Part shown: positions 1 to 12,500 of the stretch, piece after piece | Position numbering within the stretch: the stretch's first letter is position 1 | Layout: each line of letters opens with the position of its first letter | Source of the DNA: Gari tellinella | Taxonomy: Eukaryota; Mollusca; Bivalvia; Cardiida; Psammobiidae | DNA: 64,000 nucleotides | Reading direction: 5' to 3' | NCBI GenBank assembly: GCA_922989275.2 | Contig: OV277861.1 | Location: 22,350,479 to 22,414,478 of the forward strand | The notes under the pieces: generated by a model | Told to the model about the DNA's origin: nothing | The model's database searches: none | The model's input: only the letters and a program-made list of their open reading frames with translations | Program-made: the position numbers and the translations under genes

Positions 1-260
1 GCCGAAAAACCTAAGTCCACAAAAGGTTAAATTTTGACTAAATTTAAACTTTTTTTAAAATTTTAACTACACAACATCAATGTTCAACCCACAGGGCACC
101 TCCAATCCAAATATCATCTTCCTAATGTAAATATTTCATGATGTATTAGTGCATTACAACACTTACCCCAAAACTTTAACCCTGAAAAACCAACGCCGAC
201 GCCGACGTCGGGGTGATTCCATAAGCCCCCCCATTCTCCGAATAGGCGAGCTAAAAAAAG
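1..260 (+). repeat. 3' end of a hairpin-ended (HINE-like) repeat, cut by the window edge
   Basis: The segment ends in AGGCGAGCTAAAAAAAG after a GC-rich stretch, matching the GAGCTAAAAA terminus of the satellite-cored elements elsewhere in the window. Its 5' part lies outside. ORFs here are not gene-like. Confidence 0.35.
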
Positions 261-623
261 TTTCATCTTAACAGCTTCTGTAGAACAGGAGTTATGAGGG
301 GTGACACAAAAAGTGTTACGGACAAACAGACCTAAATTTGGACACTTGTTGTGTTTTTTTTGTTCTCCATAACAATAACACACACGGAAAGAATAAAATT
401 TACTGTTATCAATTGTTCTCCATACCCAACAAGTGACTTTTCGTGCACTCTGACAGACAGACGCCGGTAAAATGATCCCCAAGTTTCACCTTTACTTACA
501 GCAGGTGACACAAAAGCATGCATAACGATAAATCAACACTTATACTACAAACCTGTAGGCTCCTCATCACTAACTGTTGGTATACAGTTGTCTGCAAAAA
601 ACATCAAATTGTTTTTGTTTTTT
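261..623. other. non-coding stretch, no gene recognised
   Basis: Contains low-identity repeat-like sequence (TGTTGGGTA and GGAGAACAAT motifs that recur at 717-810). A minus-strand ORF crosses it but shows no recognisable domain or splice context. Confidence 0.3.
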
Positions 624-1241
624 TATGCCCCCGGCATCGATAGATGCGGAGGCATATAGTAATCCTCCTGTCTGTCCGTCCGTCTGTCCGTCCGAGCGCA
701 CGAAAGGTCCTTTGTTGGGTAGGGAGAACAATAGATTCCATTCATTCCGTGATTACCCTATTGTTATTGTTGGGTATTTTGTGTACTGTTGGGTACTTTT
801 AAACAAAGAAAATACCCAACAAATGTCCATCTGTGAGGACGTCCGTCCGTCCGTCCGTCCGTCCGTCCGTAACAAGGTTAAGTAGATTTTACCGTTTCGT
901 CTAGCATCAACACCGCTTACCCAAATGCTTTGATACTTATACAGTTGTTGCCTTGGACCATTCCCTATCCACCAGTATCACCAAACTGTGATTTTGACCT
1001 TGACCTGGACCTAATTTGGACTTAGAAAATTTTGAATAGGCTACTTCTTGGTTAACTAGATTTTACCGTTTCGTCTAGCATCAACACAACTGACTACAAT
1101 GCTTTGATACTTGTACAGTTGTTGCCTTGGACCATTACCAACTCACCAATAAGACCCAAGCTCGGTTTGACATTGACCTTGACCTAATTTGGACTTAGAA
1201 AAGATTCAGAATATATTGTCAAGGATGCCACCGGGGGCATA
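624..1241 (+). repeat. repeat with ATGCCCCCGGCATC / GGGGGCATAAG ends
   Basis: Starts ATGCCCCCGGCATC, ends CACCGGGGGCATAAG, so the ends are short inverted repeats. Inside are a (GTCC)n microsatellite (659-694 and 839-870) and two diverged tandem copies of a roughly 165-bp unit (TTTTACCGTTTCGTCTAGCA at 889 and 1062). A truncated relative lies at 25211-25310. The architecture is that of satellite-cored HINE-like elements. Confidence 0.6.
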
Positions 1242-1336
1242 AGCGTTTATTGAACGCGCAGTCTTGTTTTTTTACTTTTTACACCTGAAACCTTTTGTAG
1301 ACCCAGATCTGACATGACATTTAGAAGTGTTCTCTT

Positions 1337-1535
1337 ATACAGTCGAACTTCGCTATCTCGAACTGGTTTAAGTCGGAAATACCCGTATTTCAAAGTTAAA
1401 ACGTGGCTGAGCAACGTTTTAACTTTGAAATACGAGTATGTTCTACATAACCGAGCATGAAAATATGAAGTTCATGTGTCTACATATCAGATTGATCGAG
1501 TTAGGCGAGTTCGAGATAGCAGGTTTGACTGTATA
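1337..1535. repeat. palindromic MITE, family J
   Basis: Terminal inverted repeats ACAGTCGAACTTCGCTATC... and ...GATAGCAGGTTTGACTGTA surround a hairpin (CCCGTATTTCAAAGTTAAAA pairing with TTTTAACTTTGAAATACG). Relatives lie at 20994-21187 and 54745-54905, with a fragment at 5705-5740. Confidence 0.7.
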
Positions 1536-1631
1536 ATTATATGTTGACATAGTCTGCACTTTTCCTGATTTTATTAGCCAAGGTAACAATTAAGATAATC
1601 AGATATTCATAAATAGGGAGGGGTTAATATA

Positions 1632-2821
1632 CTTAACAAAGTTTCTAATCGGTCACTTTTAAAAGCTGCATATGTCTGTAAATACTAAGTTCACAATTAT
1701 GATGTTTTACACACACTTTGATGGGTTCTTAGCGCTCCTTTATTTTCGATTTAATCACGTTGCTCTACGTCGTGAACGTCAGAACAACCACGTGGCTTGT
1801 TTTGCCTACTTTGCACGTGTATAGTTTGGAAGGAGGTCTCTGCTCGCAATATGACACGAGTGTAACCTCCAATGACTACCTAGCCAAAAAACCACCTAAA
1901 ATGGCGAGAATAGCACACGAGAAGAGCGGCAGAGCCGTCGGAATGTTGCACGACGGTGTATTCTGACGGCAAATAAGATTCAACCACCGAGGAATACCGG
2001 AAGTGAAAACATAACAAGACTTATTTTCCGTGTATTATATATTAGGAAATGTTTCTGTCCATTTGCATGTGACTAGAACTTTTAACCAGACACTTTCGAC
2101 CATTTAGGCTATAACGCGGAAATTTGACGTCACCGGAAGTAGAGCAGACCGCCCAAGGAAACAAAAAACCGATGGGAAATAACATCCCTAGGACCGATAC
2201 ATAGTAGTGACGCACCTGAGCGACAGATTTCTTCCCGTTGCAAAGACGGCAAGACAGCTAAAGGGTCAACACGGCCGTAACGTCACACCCAAGACGGTAC
2301 GTAATCGGCTGCAAGAGGTGGGCAGTCGCTGCTGACGGCCACTTCAAAATAAAGTCATCACCATACAGCTTTGGCCCGACGATACATATGAGTTTAACAC
2401 TACAGAGCACGTTTGCGACATTCTAAAGAAACGCGTTCGCGCCTTACCCCAGCCTCCAAATTTTGACGCATTGGAGCGTGACGTAGTCACTATGTGGGAA
2501 AATTAGGTCATCAATACATTAACTGAACTCATCTCGTCTATAAGAAGTCGATACGAAACTGTTAATGCAGCTGACGAGGGCAATACGCATTACTTACATT
2601 GGGCCTAAGAACTGAAAAACACTCCTGTGAGTTTCAAAATATGGGGTGCCTCCACGAAGTTGTTGTTAAAGATTAGAAGGAAATGTGATGGCCGAAAAAT
2701 TGTGATAGTCTGTTTCAAAATTGATTACATTGGCATTGTAACACAATAACATGGTTTAACATTTCGTCATATTACTTTTTCTGAATGAAATATAAGGTGA
2801 CCGATTAGAAAATTTGTTGAG
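1632..2821 (+). mobile_element. degenerate Tc1-like DNA transposon
   Basis: Inverted repeats CTTAACAAAGTTTCTAATCG and the complement of CGATTAGAAAATTTGTTGAG bound 1190 bp flanked by TA, the Tc1/mariner target duplication. The element carries a broken transposase. Confidence 0.75.
1901..2608 (+). pseudogene. Tc1-like transposase relic
   Basis: The N-terminal start reads MARIAHEKSGRAVGML..., close to the Tc1-type MxRIxHExRxRAxGML start, then stops at 1966. A helix-turn-helix piece (ARQLKGQHGRNVTPKTVRNR, about 2247-2306) follows and ends at a TGA. The C-terminal part (EHVCDILKKRVRALPQPPNF, then TLTELISSIRSRY and the GNTHY terminus) is read through an in-frame TAG. The central DDE region is deleted, so the copy is inactive. 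Family assignment rests on remembered Tc1-like motifs. Confidence 0.7.
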
Positions 2822-2973
2822 TATATATAGATATTCAGTGAGAGAAAGGTGAATTAAATATTCTTAAAAGTAAAGACATCCTGAAGGTTCTTATGCCTAG
2901 GAAATCGTTAACGCAATGCAATAAGGCAGGTTTTGTCAAGGCATGGCTCATATAGTATACAGCGGGAGAAGGG

Positions 2974-3338
2974 TTAAGCAATAGCCTGTTTCTAGTTTTG
3001 AAGACAGGTTACCACTTAAAGCAGGTTGAAAGTATAGCAAAATGCCCCTTAAGGTGCATTCTGCTGTACTCTTTGCCTGCTTTAACCTATTACCCAATAG
3101 CCTGTTTCTAGTTTTGAAGACAGGTGACCGCTTAAAGCAGGTTGAAAGTAAAGCAGAATGGGTCTTAAGTGCATTCTGCTGTACTTTCAGTCTGCTTTAA
3201 GCTACCATCAGCTAGGGTAAACAAATAATTTATAATAGCATATATCCAAGACTATATACATGTAAAGTGGAACTATTTTCTTAAGTGGTGGAATAAATTA
3301 GAAGCGTAAAAAGGCATATTTATGGAGTACTGGGTTAA
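2974..3338. repeat. two copies of palindromic MITE family A, one inserted next to the other
   Basis: Family A is bounded by TTAACCCATTACCC and its complement around a palindrome of the type AAGCAGGTTGAAAGTAAAGC. Here a partial copy (2974-3081) is broken at an internal TTAA by a second, nearly full copy (3082-3338). The latter ends 7 bp from the donor site of exon 15. Confidence 0.75.
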
Positions 3339-3345
3339 GACCTAC

Positions 3346-3582
3346 CATCTGCTTGTTGGTGAAAAGGTCTGGATCTGTTGTATGTACCACGGCCTTGTAC
3401 AGCAGGTCTATCATTTGAATGTCTCGGTGGTCCATAGTCATCCAAACTGAGGCCTCGTGCACCAGGTCTTGTGTCTGTGGTACGTCGCGAGGGTCCATAG
3501 TTGTCCATACTGCGCCTCTGCCTCTGGTCTCTCCTAAACGCTGTTGGTTGATGTGGCAGTTGGTTTGACTGATGTACTTGGT
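3346..3582 (-). CDS. exon 15: basic RG-containing tail
   Basis: Acceptor CTTATCTAG, donor GTAGGT; entered with two bases of a split codon and left in phase 1. The frame that continues exon 14 reads a low-complexity segment with repeated DNYGP / DDYGP motifs and many Arg, Gln and Ser (RRDQRQRRSMDNYGPSRR, GRGTYNRSRP). No folded domain is seen. A different frame of the same stretch is also open (MDPRDVPQ...) but is out of phase with exon 14 and is rejected. The next exon is not visible in the window. Confidence 0.75.
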
Positions 3583-6500
3583 CTAGATAAGACGGAGTAA
3601 AGTGAACAAATCCAACATTTTCTCGCTCATTTCAGCACCAAACCCTATAGTGACACCAAAGGGTTTAGTTAAAAAATAAAGATTTTAATTTTTGAAATAC
3701 TCGTCTCGAAGAGACAATTCCAATGAGAGTAACACCATAGGGTTTAATGCAAAAATAGAGATTTTAATTTTTTGAAATACTCACTTATCTGTGGCTGTTG
3801 TACTAGTGGCTGAGTATGTAGATTTTGTAGCATTCGTGGTATATTTAACCCCTGGTTTCGTTGACTCCTTTCCCAAGTCTGGAATTCTCTTTTGAATTTA
3901 GAGAATGTTTTGTCATCATACACAATAAAGGTAATGTTCTGCAATCAAAATTAATTAAAACATAAAAAATGTATTTACATTGAATACTAGTATCTAACTC
4001 TTTCACTGTCAAATTAATTGTGAGATTTTTACCCCTTCACCTTGCTTCAATATTGTCTGCAATATCATTTCAAAGTTAACCCCTTACTTGATAGCCTATT
4101 TCTAGTACTTATGCTAGGTGACTACTTAAAGCAGGTTGAAAGTAAAGCAGAATGCGCCTTAGGGCGCATTCTGCTTTGCTTTCAGCCTGCTTTAAGCTAT
4201 CATGTGCTATAATATAGAAAATATTCCCTATAATACATATTCATTATTGATTGAATTGGAACTATTTTCTTCAGCAGATGAATAAATCATTTCCGCTAAA
4301 AGGCGCTTCTATTGGGGGAAAGGGTTAAGGCAGAATGACTGACAACATTTCAGAAAGAATGTCAAACAGTTTTGACCCTGATCAGACGCTGTGTTATACT
4401 GCTTCTCATTGGGACCCAAACTGTGTGCAAACATGCTTTTTGGTGTCATGGAGAGTGAAAGGTTAACAAGAGGACCATTGACGGCCTTGAATTGCTCACC
4501 TGGTAGCCAATAGTAACGCTCATTGTTATATCAAATTGTGCAAAATTGGTTTCAGAAGAGAATAATTGTATGATTTCCTTAACCCTTTCCTCCCTGAAAA
4601 CTAAAATGGACAATTCTAATTTTCAATTAAGTCTAGTCCATTTTTGACCTTTTAGGGTTGATTTTTACAATATATGTCAAAATGACAAACAGTGTAGACC
4701 TCTGATCAGGGTCTACATTGTTTGCATAGGACAAGTGTACTACTCACATGTCGGTTTGTAAATGATGCATATATGCATGACTAGGGTTCAAAGAGTTAAG
4801 CCATACAAGGTAAACCTTCCCAACCCACTGGAAGGCATGGTTTCAACCTATTACTACATTGATATGCATTTTAACGCATGAATTTGTTCTTCACTGAAAA
4901 AGGTTGTTCCAATTCATCCATTCATGAATATGTATCATAACAAATAACTTCTATATCCTAGAAGATGATAACTCAAAGCAGGTTGAAAGTAAAGTAGAAT
5001 GCAACTTAAGGCACATTTTGCTTCACTTTCAACTTGCTTTAAGTGGTCATCTGTCTTCAAAATTAAAACAGGCTAATGGAGTAAAGGGTTAAGCTGGGAA
5101 AATCATATTAAAAATTCCATTCAAGGTCATACATGGACCTTTTGTGTAAAACTGTTTTCAAATCAGACCAGTGGTTTCAGACAACAAGACTTTTTTCACT
5201 ATAGCCATCAAAGGTAAACTTGTCCCACACACTGGCGGCCATGTTTTGGAAGATCTGGTAGATGTTTATCAATGGTTAATTTGTGTAAAGTTGTTTTTAG
5301 TATAAATAAGCATTTTCTGACATGCAGCTATTTCAAGTTTTCAATATGAAACTGACCCTGTAATTTCCAAGAAGAAGAAACTGTTAATAACTTGTGACGG
5401 AAAATGATAAGGGAGACCAGTCACCACTTCATACCAAGTGAGCTGAATATACAGTGCTCCCTCTTTACAACGACACCCACTGGGAGACACAGATGCCAAG
5501 ATGGTGTGTGTTGTTTGGAAGGAGTAGTAACAAGGAGGGAAAATTAAGACCTTGCTTAGATTTGCAAACAGCTTGGATCCAGATCAGACGCCGCCTAACG
5601 CGGCGTCTGATCAGGATTCATAATGTTTGTCAAACATCATTATATCTATTGTATCAAAATGTCCACTTATATGTAACTTTGAGAAATAAAACAGAAGACA
5701 ATATTAAACCAAGTTCGAGATATCGAAGTTCAACTGTACTGCTATGATTATGACTCTTAACCCCGTTACTCCAATGATAAACCTTTTTTACCAATTTGAT
5801 TCCTAGGTTTTATTTTTTTATTTACAAAAAAATTCTGTATCATAGCAGATGGTAGCTAAAAGCAGGCTGTAGGTAAAGCAGCATGCACATAGAGGCGCAT
5901 TTTGCTTCACTTTCAACCTGCTTTGAGCAGCTAGCCACTAGAAACAAGCTATAGGGTATGGGTTAATATTTCAAAATGAGCATGACTCCTATGACTTTCC
6001 TATAATTATGATTCCTATGAAGATTAATTTCCTATGAAAAAATTGTAAAAAGATGAGATGTTTTTTGCTTGTCGTATTTTAATTGACATATATACATGTA
6101 TAAGCAAGAGAAGAAGATGTCGAAGAAGAAAGAAGAGACAATAAAGGAATAAACATTTGTCTAGCAGCAAATAACTAGTTCGGGGGTGAAGGTGGGTGGG
6201 ATGACATATGAACAATAGTTCCACAGAAAACTAGGAGAAAAAGAAAGACTTTCAGATCAATCTAGTGTAGTTCAGATTATTACATCTCGCTTTGAGTTAC
6301 AATATTAATTTTCAATAGACCAAAATGAAACATTTTGCATGTCTTTTACATCTTACCCACAAATACTGTCACTCTATATGATATTATTTGTGTCACTCTA
6401 TATGATATTATTTTCTCTATTCTCCTTTCTTTTTTGTAATAATACATGTATAAACAATGTGATATAGTAGATGTCGACGTCGTTTCCCGTGTGCCTCGGG

Positions 6501-9500
6501 GTGACATTCTGTTTCTCGGGTTGACAATTTGAATGTCACGCAAACTGCCATCTAATATTTATATATTGTTGTTCATATATGCATAAATAAAATTCAGTTG
6601 TCCAGTTCAATGACCATCAATACCTCAGACAGCACTGCTCTACTGGGAGACAGAACTCATGCACATACCCGAGTGAGAATTCAGAAATCAACACACAAGT
6701 GACTCCGATTGAAGTCCAGATGGTGGTTTCGCCAGTTTTCAAACCACTGACAACCCAGAAATGCCATCGAGCTGAATGCACATACATGACAGACCATGTA
6801 AATACTAACAGTTAACCCAATACCCCAGAGCCTATTTCTAGTAGTGAAGATAGTTGACCACTTAAAGCAGGTTGAAAGTAAAGCAGAATGCGCCTCAAGG
6901 CGCATTCTGCTTTACTTTCAGCCTGCTTTAAGCTACTATCTTCTAGAAAATATATTATATTTTTACAATTATGAATATATATCACAAGATATATTTTATT
7001 AAAATATATCTTATGATAAATATTCATAATTGTAAAAATTGGAACTATTTTCTACAGTGGAGGAATCAATTATAGGCTTAAAAAGGCGTATTTATAAGGT
7101 AATGGGTTAAAGTAAACAAACCAAGAAAAATCAGAAAGTACTTGACATGGCAACAAAGATGAGAAAGTCTCACATCGATAAACCCAGAGCTCCAGATAAG
7201 GGAGGAATTTTTATTTCTGTATAAAACACCTCTGGTGTCACTACTCATTAGAATCGTCTCTTTGAGACGATTCTAATGAGTAGTAACACCATAGGATTTG
7301 GTGATAAAACGAGTGAAAAAATACCGGGTTTGTTCAGTTTACTTGCTCTTACCTGGAGTTCTGATTTAAACACTTACCACATCTGGTGATAATATTCGCC
7401 TTAGTGCTTGAAGCTGGAATTGTTGCACACAAATAATCAATCACCCATTGAAAATTAAGATGTATTTGTGAAACACTGTACCCCCTGATGTGACAATGAT
7501 GGTCTTGTCCATATACATGTGCATACCAAATATAAATGCAATATCTCAAGGGACATAGGAGTTATTAGTATTTTCAAAACATAATTACAGATTTGGAAAC
7601 ACAAATGCGGTCCCTAAGTTCAAGGTCACTGGGGTCAAACTTTTTGCATGCATAAGAACTTAAAGGCAGATTTCAAAACCAAAACCAATTGGCTAAGGTC
7701 AAGGTCACATGGGTCCAAAATGTCACATGGTCAGAAAGGTTTTGCCCCAAGGCATGTGTGGTGCAAGTATAAAAGATGTAGGTGAAAGGGCAAAGAAATT
7801 GTGAACACTTTCTTGAAACTGCTAACACAAACGGCAATGCCAACGACAGGGTGACAACATAAGCTCTCCTGGACACAGTCCGGCAAGCTAAAAACTATAA
7901 GACCCAACTAAGTCGTGATGGGGAATAAAAAAGAGAAAAAAATAAAATGATCAAACGTTTAACGAGGGTCACCATGGCCCTAAACCGCTCACCTGGTACA
8001 CCATGTAAAACTTGACCTATAGAGACCTAGATTATGACTGGACATGACCCACAATCAACCTCTAGAGTGTTTACAAGATATTTCTGTGATTTGACCTAGA
8101 TTTTTTTACCAGCCACAAGCCACATTTGATTTTGATCTAGATTTGATGTAGGCAAACATTCTGACAATATTTCATTCATATCTAATGAGATTTGTAGCCT
8201 CTAGAGTGTTAACACTGTTTCTCTTTTATTTGACCCAGTGACCTAGTTTTTGACCGGACATGACCCATTTTCAAACTTGGCCTAGATATCAATGAGGTTA
8301 ACATTCTGACAAAGTTACATTAAAATCCAATGAGATTTGTAGCCTCTAGAGTGTTAACAAGCTTTTTTTTATTTGACCTAGTAACCTAGTTTTTGACGGG
8401 ACATGACCCACATTCAAACTTGACCTAGATAGCAATGAGGCAAACATTTTGACAAATTTCATTACAATCCAATGAGATTTGTAGCCTCTAGAGTGTTAAC
8501 AAGGGTTTTCTATGATTTGACCTAGTGACCTAGTTTTTGACCCGACATGACCCACATTCGAACTTGACCTAGATTTCATCCAGATCAAGTTTCATGAAGA
8601 TCAGATGAAATTTGTAGCCGCCTGAGTGTGAACGGACGGACAACCATCCTTAGCTCACCTTGGCACTTTGTACCTGGTGAGCTAAAAAGTCATATTTATC
8701 AAACAGTTGGGATGGTTTTCAAGTACTTTTCAAGCACATTTGTACTTTTCCAGTCACAGTATAGAGAGGTGGTTGGAATAGAGACATGGTGGTAATAGAG
8801 AGGTGATCGTACCAGAGAGGTTCTACTGTATTTACTTACAGGGTTATTCATGATGCCTGGTGACAGAAAGTCATGTGTGGCTTGTAACATTGCTTTGGCA
8901 ACTTTAGATGCCCTGTAGTCATACATACGGCCTACACCTAACGGAGGGATGGCCACACTTCTATATTCCTCATTGCCACATAGTTGTAATACCTGTGTCA
9001 AGGTGTGTTGGACAATCTGTGAAAATCAAACAATTATTTTTGTTTAACCTATTAACCCATAAATACACCTTTTTACGTCTAAAATTTATTCTTCCACAGA
9101 AGAAAATAGTTCCATTTTTATGCAGTCATGAATATGTACCATAAGAAATATTTTCTGTATAATAGTAGATGGTAGCTTAAAGCAATCTGAAAAAAAGCAG
9201 AAGGGGGATTCTGCTTTACCTTCAATATGCTTTAAGTGACTTCAAAACTGGAAACAGGTTATGGGGTAATGGGGTTAACCCTTCTTTCACTGAATATTCA
9301 TACAGTGGAGAAAACGTTATTCTTTCCCAATAAACTTGTTTATGCTAAAACTATTTTTTCCATTGTTTTCTACGTTTTAGTGCTTTGCGTTTGCGTATGT
9401 TTGCGTTTAAGGGGGTAGGTGCACCTTGGTAAAGTAAATACCAAATTCTTCAAACTTTGCATACTGATAGTAAAATTAGTTTCTATGACAAAACTGGTGA

Positions 9501-12500
9501 AAAAAGTGGGGGTACCGGACCTTTCTTTTTCACAATTTGAGATTTTTCAAGGCTACCCCCCTAAAATTGAAGCTTCATAAAAACTCCTACTTTTTTGTAC
9601 AACGGTTTTTCAATCTTTATTTAAACAATCTATTTGTACCAAAAGTATCCTAATTTATATTACCATAGTAAGAATAAACCCTGAAAATAATGTTTTTTCA
9701 AGATCCAAAATAAAAATATTTGATTTCACCAGAAAGGAGTAAAATTTACCCCACCCACTTTTTTATAATGGGAGAATAAGGCACTGTGAAAATTGCCCTA
9801 CAAATTGTAGCAAACTAAATACCAAATTTTTTATTTGTTGTTTTTAGCCTTGCAAACAAAAAGTTTTAGTGAAATAGCAAATAAAAACACAGGGTCCTGT
9901 ATCTTTTAAAAAAGATATAGATCATTTTATCTAAAAAATCCATTTTTTCTCATTTTTTCAATTTTTTGTGTACTTTTACCAAAAATATTTTTTTTCCAAA
10001 AAATTTCATTTTATCTATTGAGTTATCTATAATTTATACTAAAACTGTACTACCATGAAAATTTCATGCTTATATTCTGAGAAATTGAAATGAAATCGGA
10101 TGTAACAAAATACAACCTACCTATGAAAACAGTGTATGCTGTTAACTACGAATAGGACATAAAACTTAAAAAGTCCCTTCCGGAACGAAAATCCAATTTT
10201 TTTCCGGGAAAATAGTGTTTTATTACTGTGTGCATTCACCAAAAATGAGTTCTTACCATTTTTTTGAAAACGAGTTCGTAAATTTTTTCGGAAATTTCAT
10301 AATGCTCAAAAAGACAGGCCGACATCCTTAAATGGGAAAGAATAACGTTTTCTCCACTGTATGTAGAACTCTGGCCACTATGAACATCGGGACTTATCTA
10401 CTTCATTGGCTAAAAATTAAGTTTATTAACAATTCCCAGGGAAAACAGAAGTTGGGAACTGTCCTAGTAAGGAATTGTTCATACAGGGTCTGCTCCGTTT
10501 GTCGTGGCAGTATATAGTTAAAGTAAACCCTTAATATTTCAAACTTGATTAGACTTAATTGAAAACTTGAATTGTCCATTTGAAGTTTCAGGGGCGAGTA
10601 AGTTAAACAATATGATTTCTTATTTGTGTAATAGTTATGAGTTGGTAGAAATTATGAGAAGACATTTGCACTCTTTTTAATCAGAACAAACAGAGCACCA
10701 GATAAGGGTAGTTTTTCAAATACTAAAATCTTTATTTTTGAATATCACCCTATGGTGTCAATACTCATTAGAATCGTCTCTTCGAGACGATTCTAATGAG
10801 TAGTAACATAATAGGATTTGGTTCTAAAAAGAGTGAGAAAATGTTGGATTTGTTGAAATAACTACCTCTTATCTGGAGCCCTGACAAATAACTAAAGGCG
10901 AGGTTTACCTGTGAACAGTCATCAACAGATTTCTGCAGCGTGACGTGGAGAACCTTTTTACACTGAAGTGTTCCACATGCTTTAGTGTCTATTATTCCTC
11001 CTCCCTTCATTTGCAATTTCCGTTGGTACATCTGAAAACAAAGTTTTTAACACTTTGAATGCTAGTGGTGGATATGTGCAACAGTGACTATCTTTCCAAA
11101 CAGTTTTGATCCAAATGAGATACTGCGTAACGCATAAGAATTCAAACTGTTTGACACTCTGATCCTGTGTTGAAAAGTAATTTAGAAAATTCTATTCTTA
11201 GAACAATAGCAGATGAAAAAATTACCCAGCATGCAAAAAGTTACACATGACGTTATCTCCCTGTGCTATAGAGTTAACAGAAAATTGGTTATTAGACATT
11301 GCAAACAGTGAAGACAATGATAAATTGTGTGACAAGACTGATTGAAAAAATCGTGGCCTGACAGGGACTTGAACCCGGGGTCTCTGGCTTACCGTGCCAG
11401 AACTCTAACCACTTGAGCTACCGAGCCACCTGGTTTAGGACTTATTAATTATGCAACTAAGTTACCTGTACACACCCAAGTAACTCCTGCTACACTTCTA
11501 TTATCCTAAGTCCACACTCTATCCATCAATCATCACAGGTAACAGTATGGTATCCATGACTGTGAAAAGTAATTCCTATGCAAAAGCTAATGTGGGTTTA
11601 CAGTTTGTTTGTTTGTTTGTTTGTTAATGTCTGTTTCTGCCATCTATTGGGTAATTGGACGCCCCAGAGAGAGAAGAGCGGATACAAAGAACCCAGGCAA
11701 GATGCCCTACTCTTATTAACGAAAACGTTCTCTGGTTCTTTTAGATGCCCAGTGTAAAGCACTGATAAAGTCTCATCCAAAGGACTTGGTCAGGCGGGGG
11801 ATCGAACTCACAACCCCCGACGTCATAAGCAGGCGCTTTACCCCTCGAATACTTCTGCTGGTGTGGGTTTACAGTAAAACCTCTATTTTACAACCACTTA
11901 ACAAAGACTAATTGATTATTTAAAAGACAGGTGACAGCTTAAATTTATAGTAAGGTGACAGTAAAACAGAAAGCTCCTAAGGGGAGCTTTCTGTTTTACT
12001 GTCACCTTGCTTTAAGCAATCACCTGTCGTAAACACCTTTGGCTCATTCACCCCTGAAACCTTTAATGGTTAGTTCCAATTAAAAATAAGTCTAGTCCAT
12101 TTTTTACTATTTAGGGTTGATTTTAACAGTATATTTCAAAATGACAAACAGTGTGGACCCTGATCAGAGGGCTCCTTAAGGAGCCCTCTGATCAGGGACT
12201 ACACTGTTTGCATGGGACCAATGTAATTTCACAGGTACACTGTTTGTAAATAATGAGTATACTCATCGCTAGGGTTGAATGTGTTAATTAATACAATTGT
12301 GTGGCCGTAAAAGAGAGGTTTTACTGTACCTAAAATATTCTTTGTAATTGGCACTATCTTACCAGATTGAACTGTTGCCCTCCAGCCCTTAATATGGCTT
12401 TAGAGACTGTCCCCTCTTCCAAGTTGCCTTTTGGTCCAATAATACTAACAAGACAGTCAGCCTAAGAGAAATAAAAACACTTTAACCCATTACTTCATAA

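Noticed and set aside
577..885. Plus-strand ORF with PSVCPSV repeats
   Set aside because: Produced by a (GTCC)n microsatellite in a repeat.
3298..3498. Open frame starting MDPRDVPQ within exon 15
   Set aside because: Out of phase with exon 14; the in-phase frame of the same stretch is also open and continues the macro protein.
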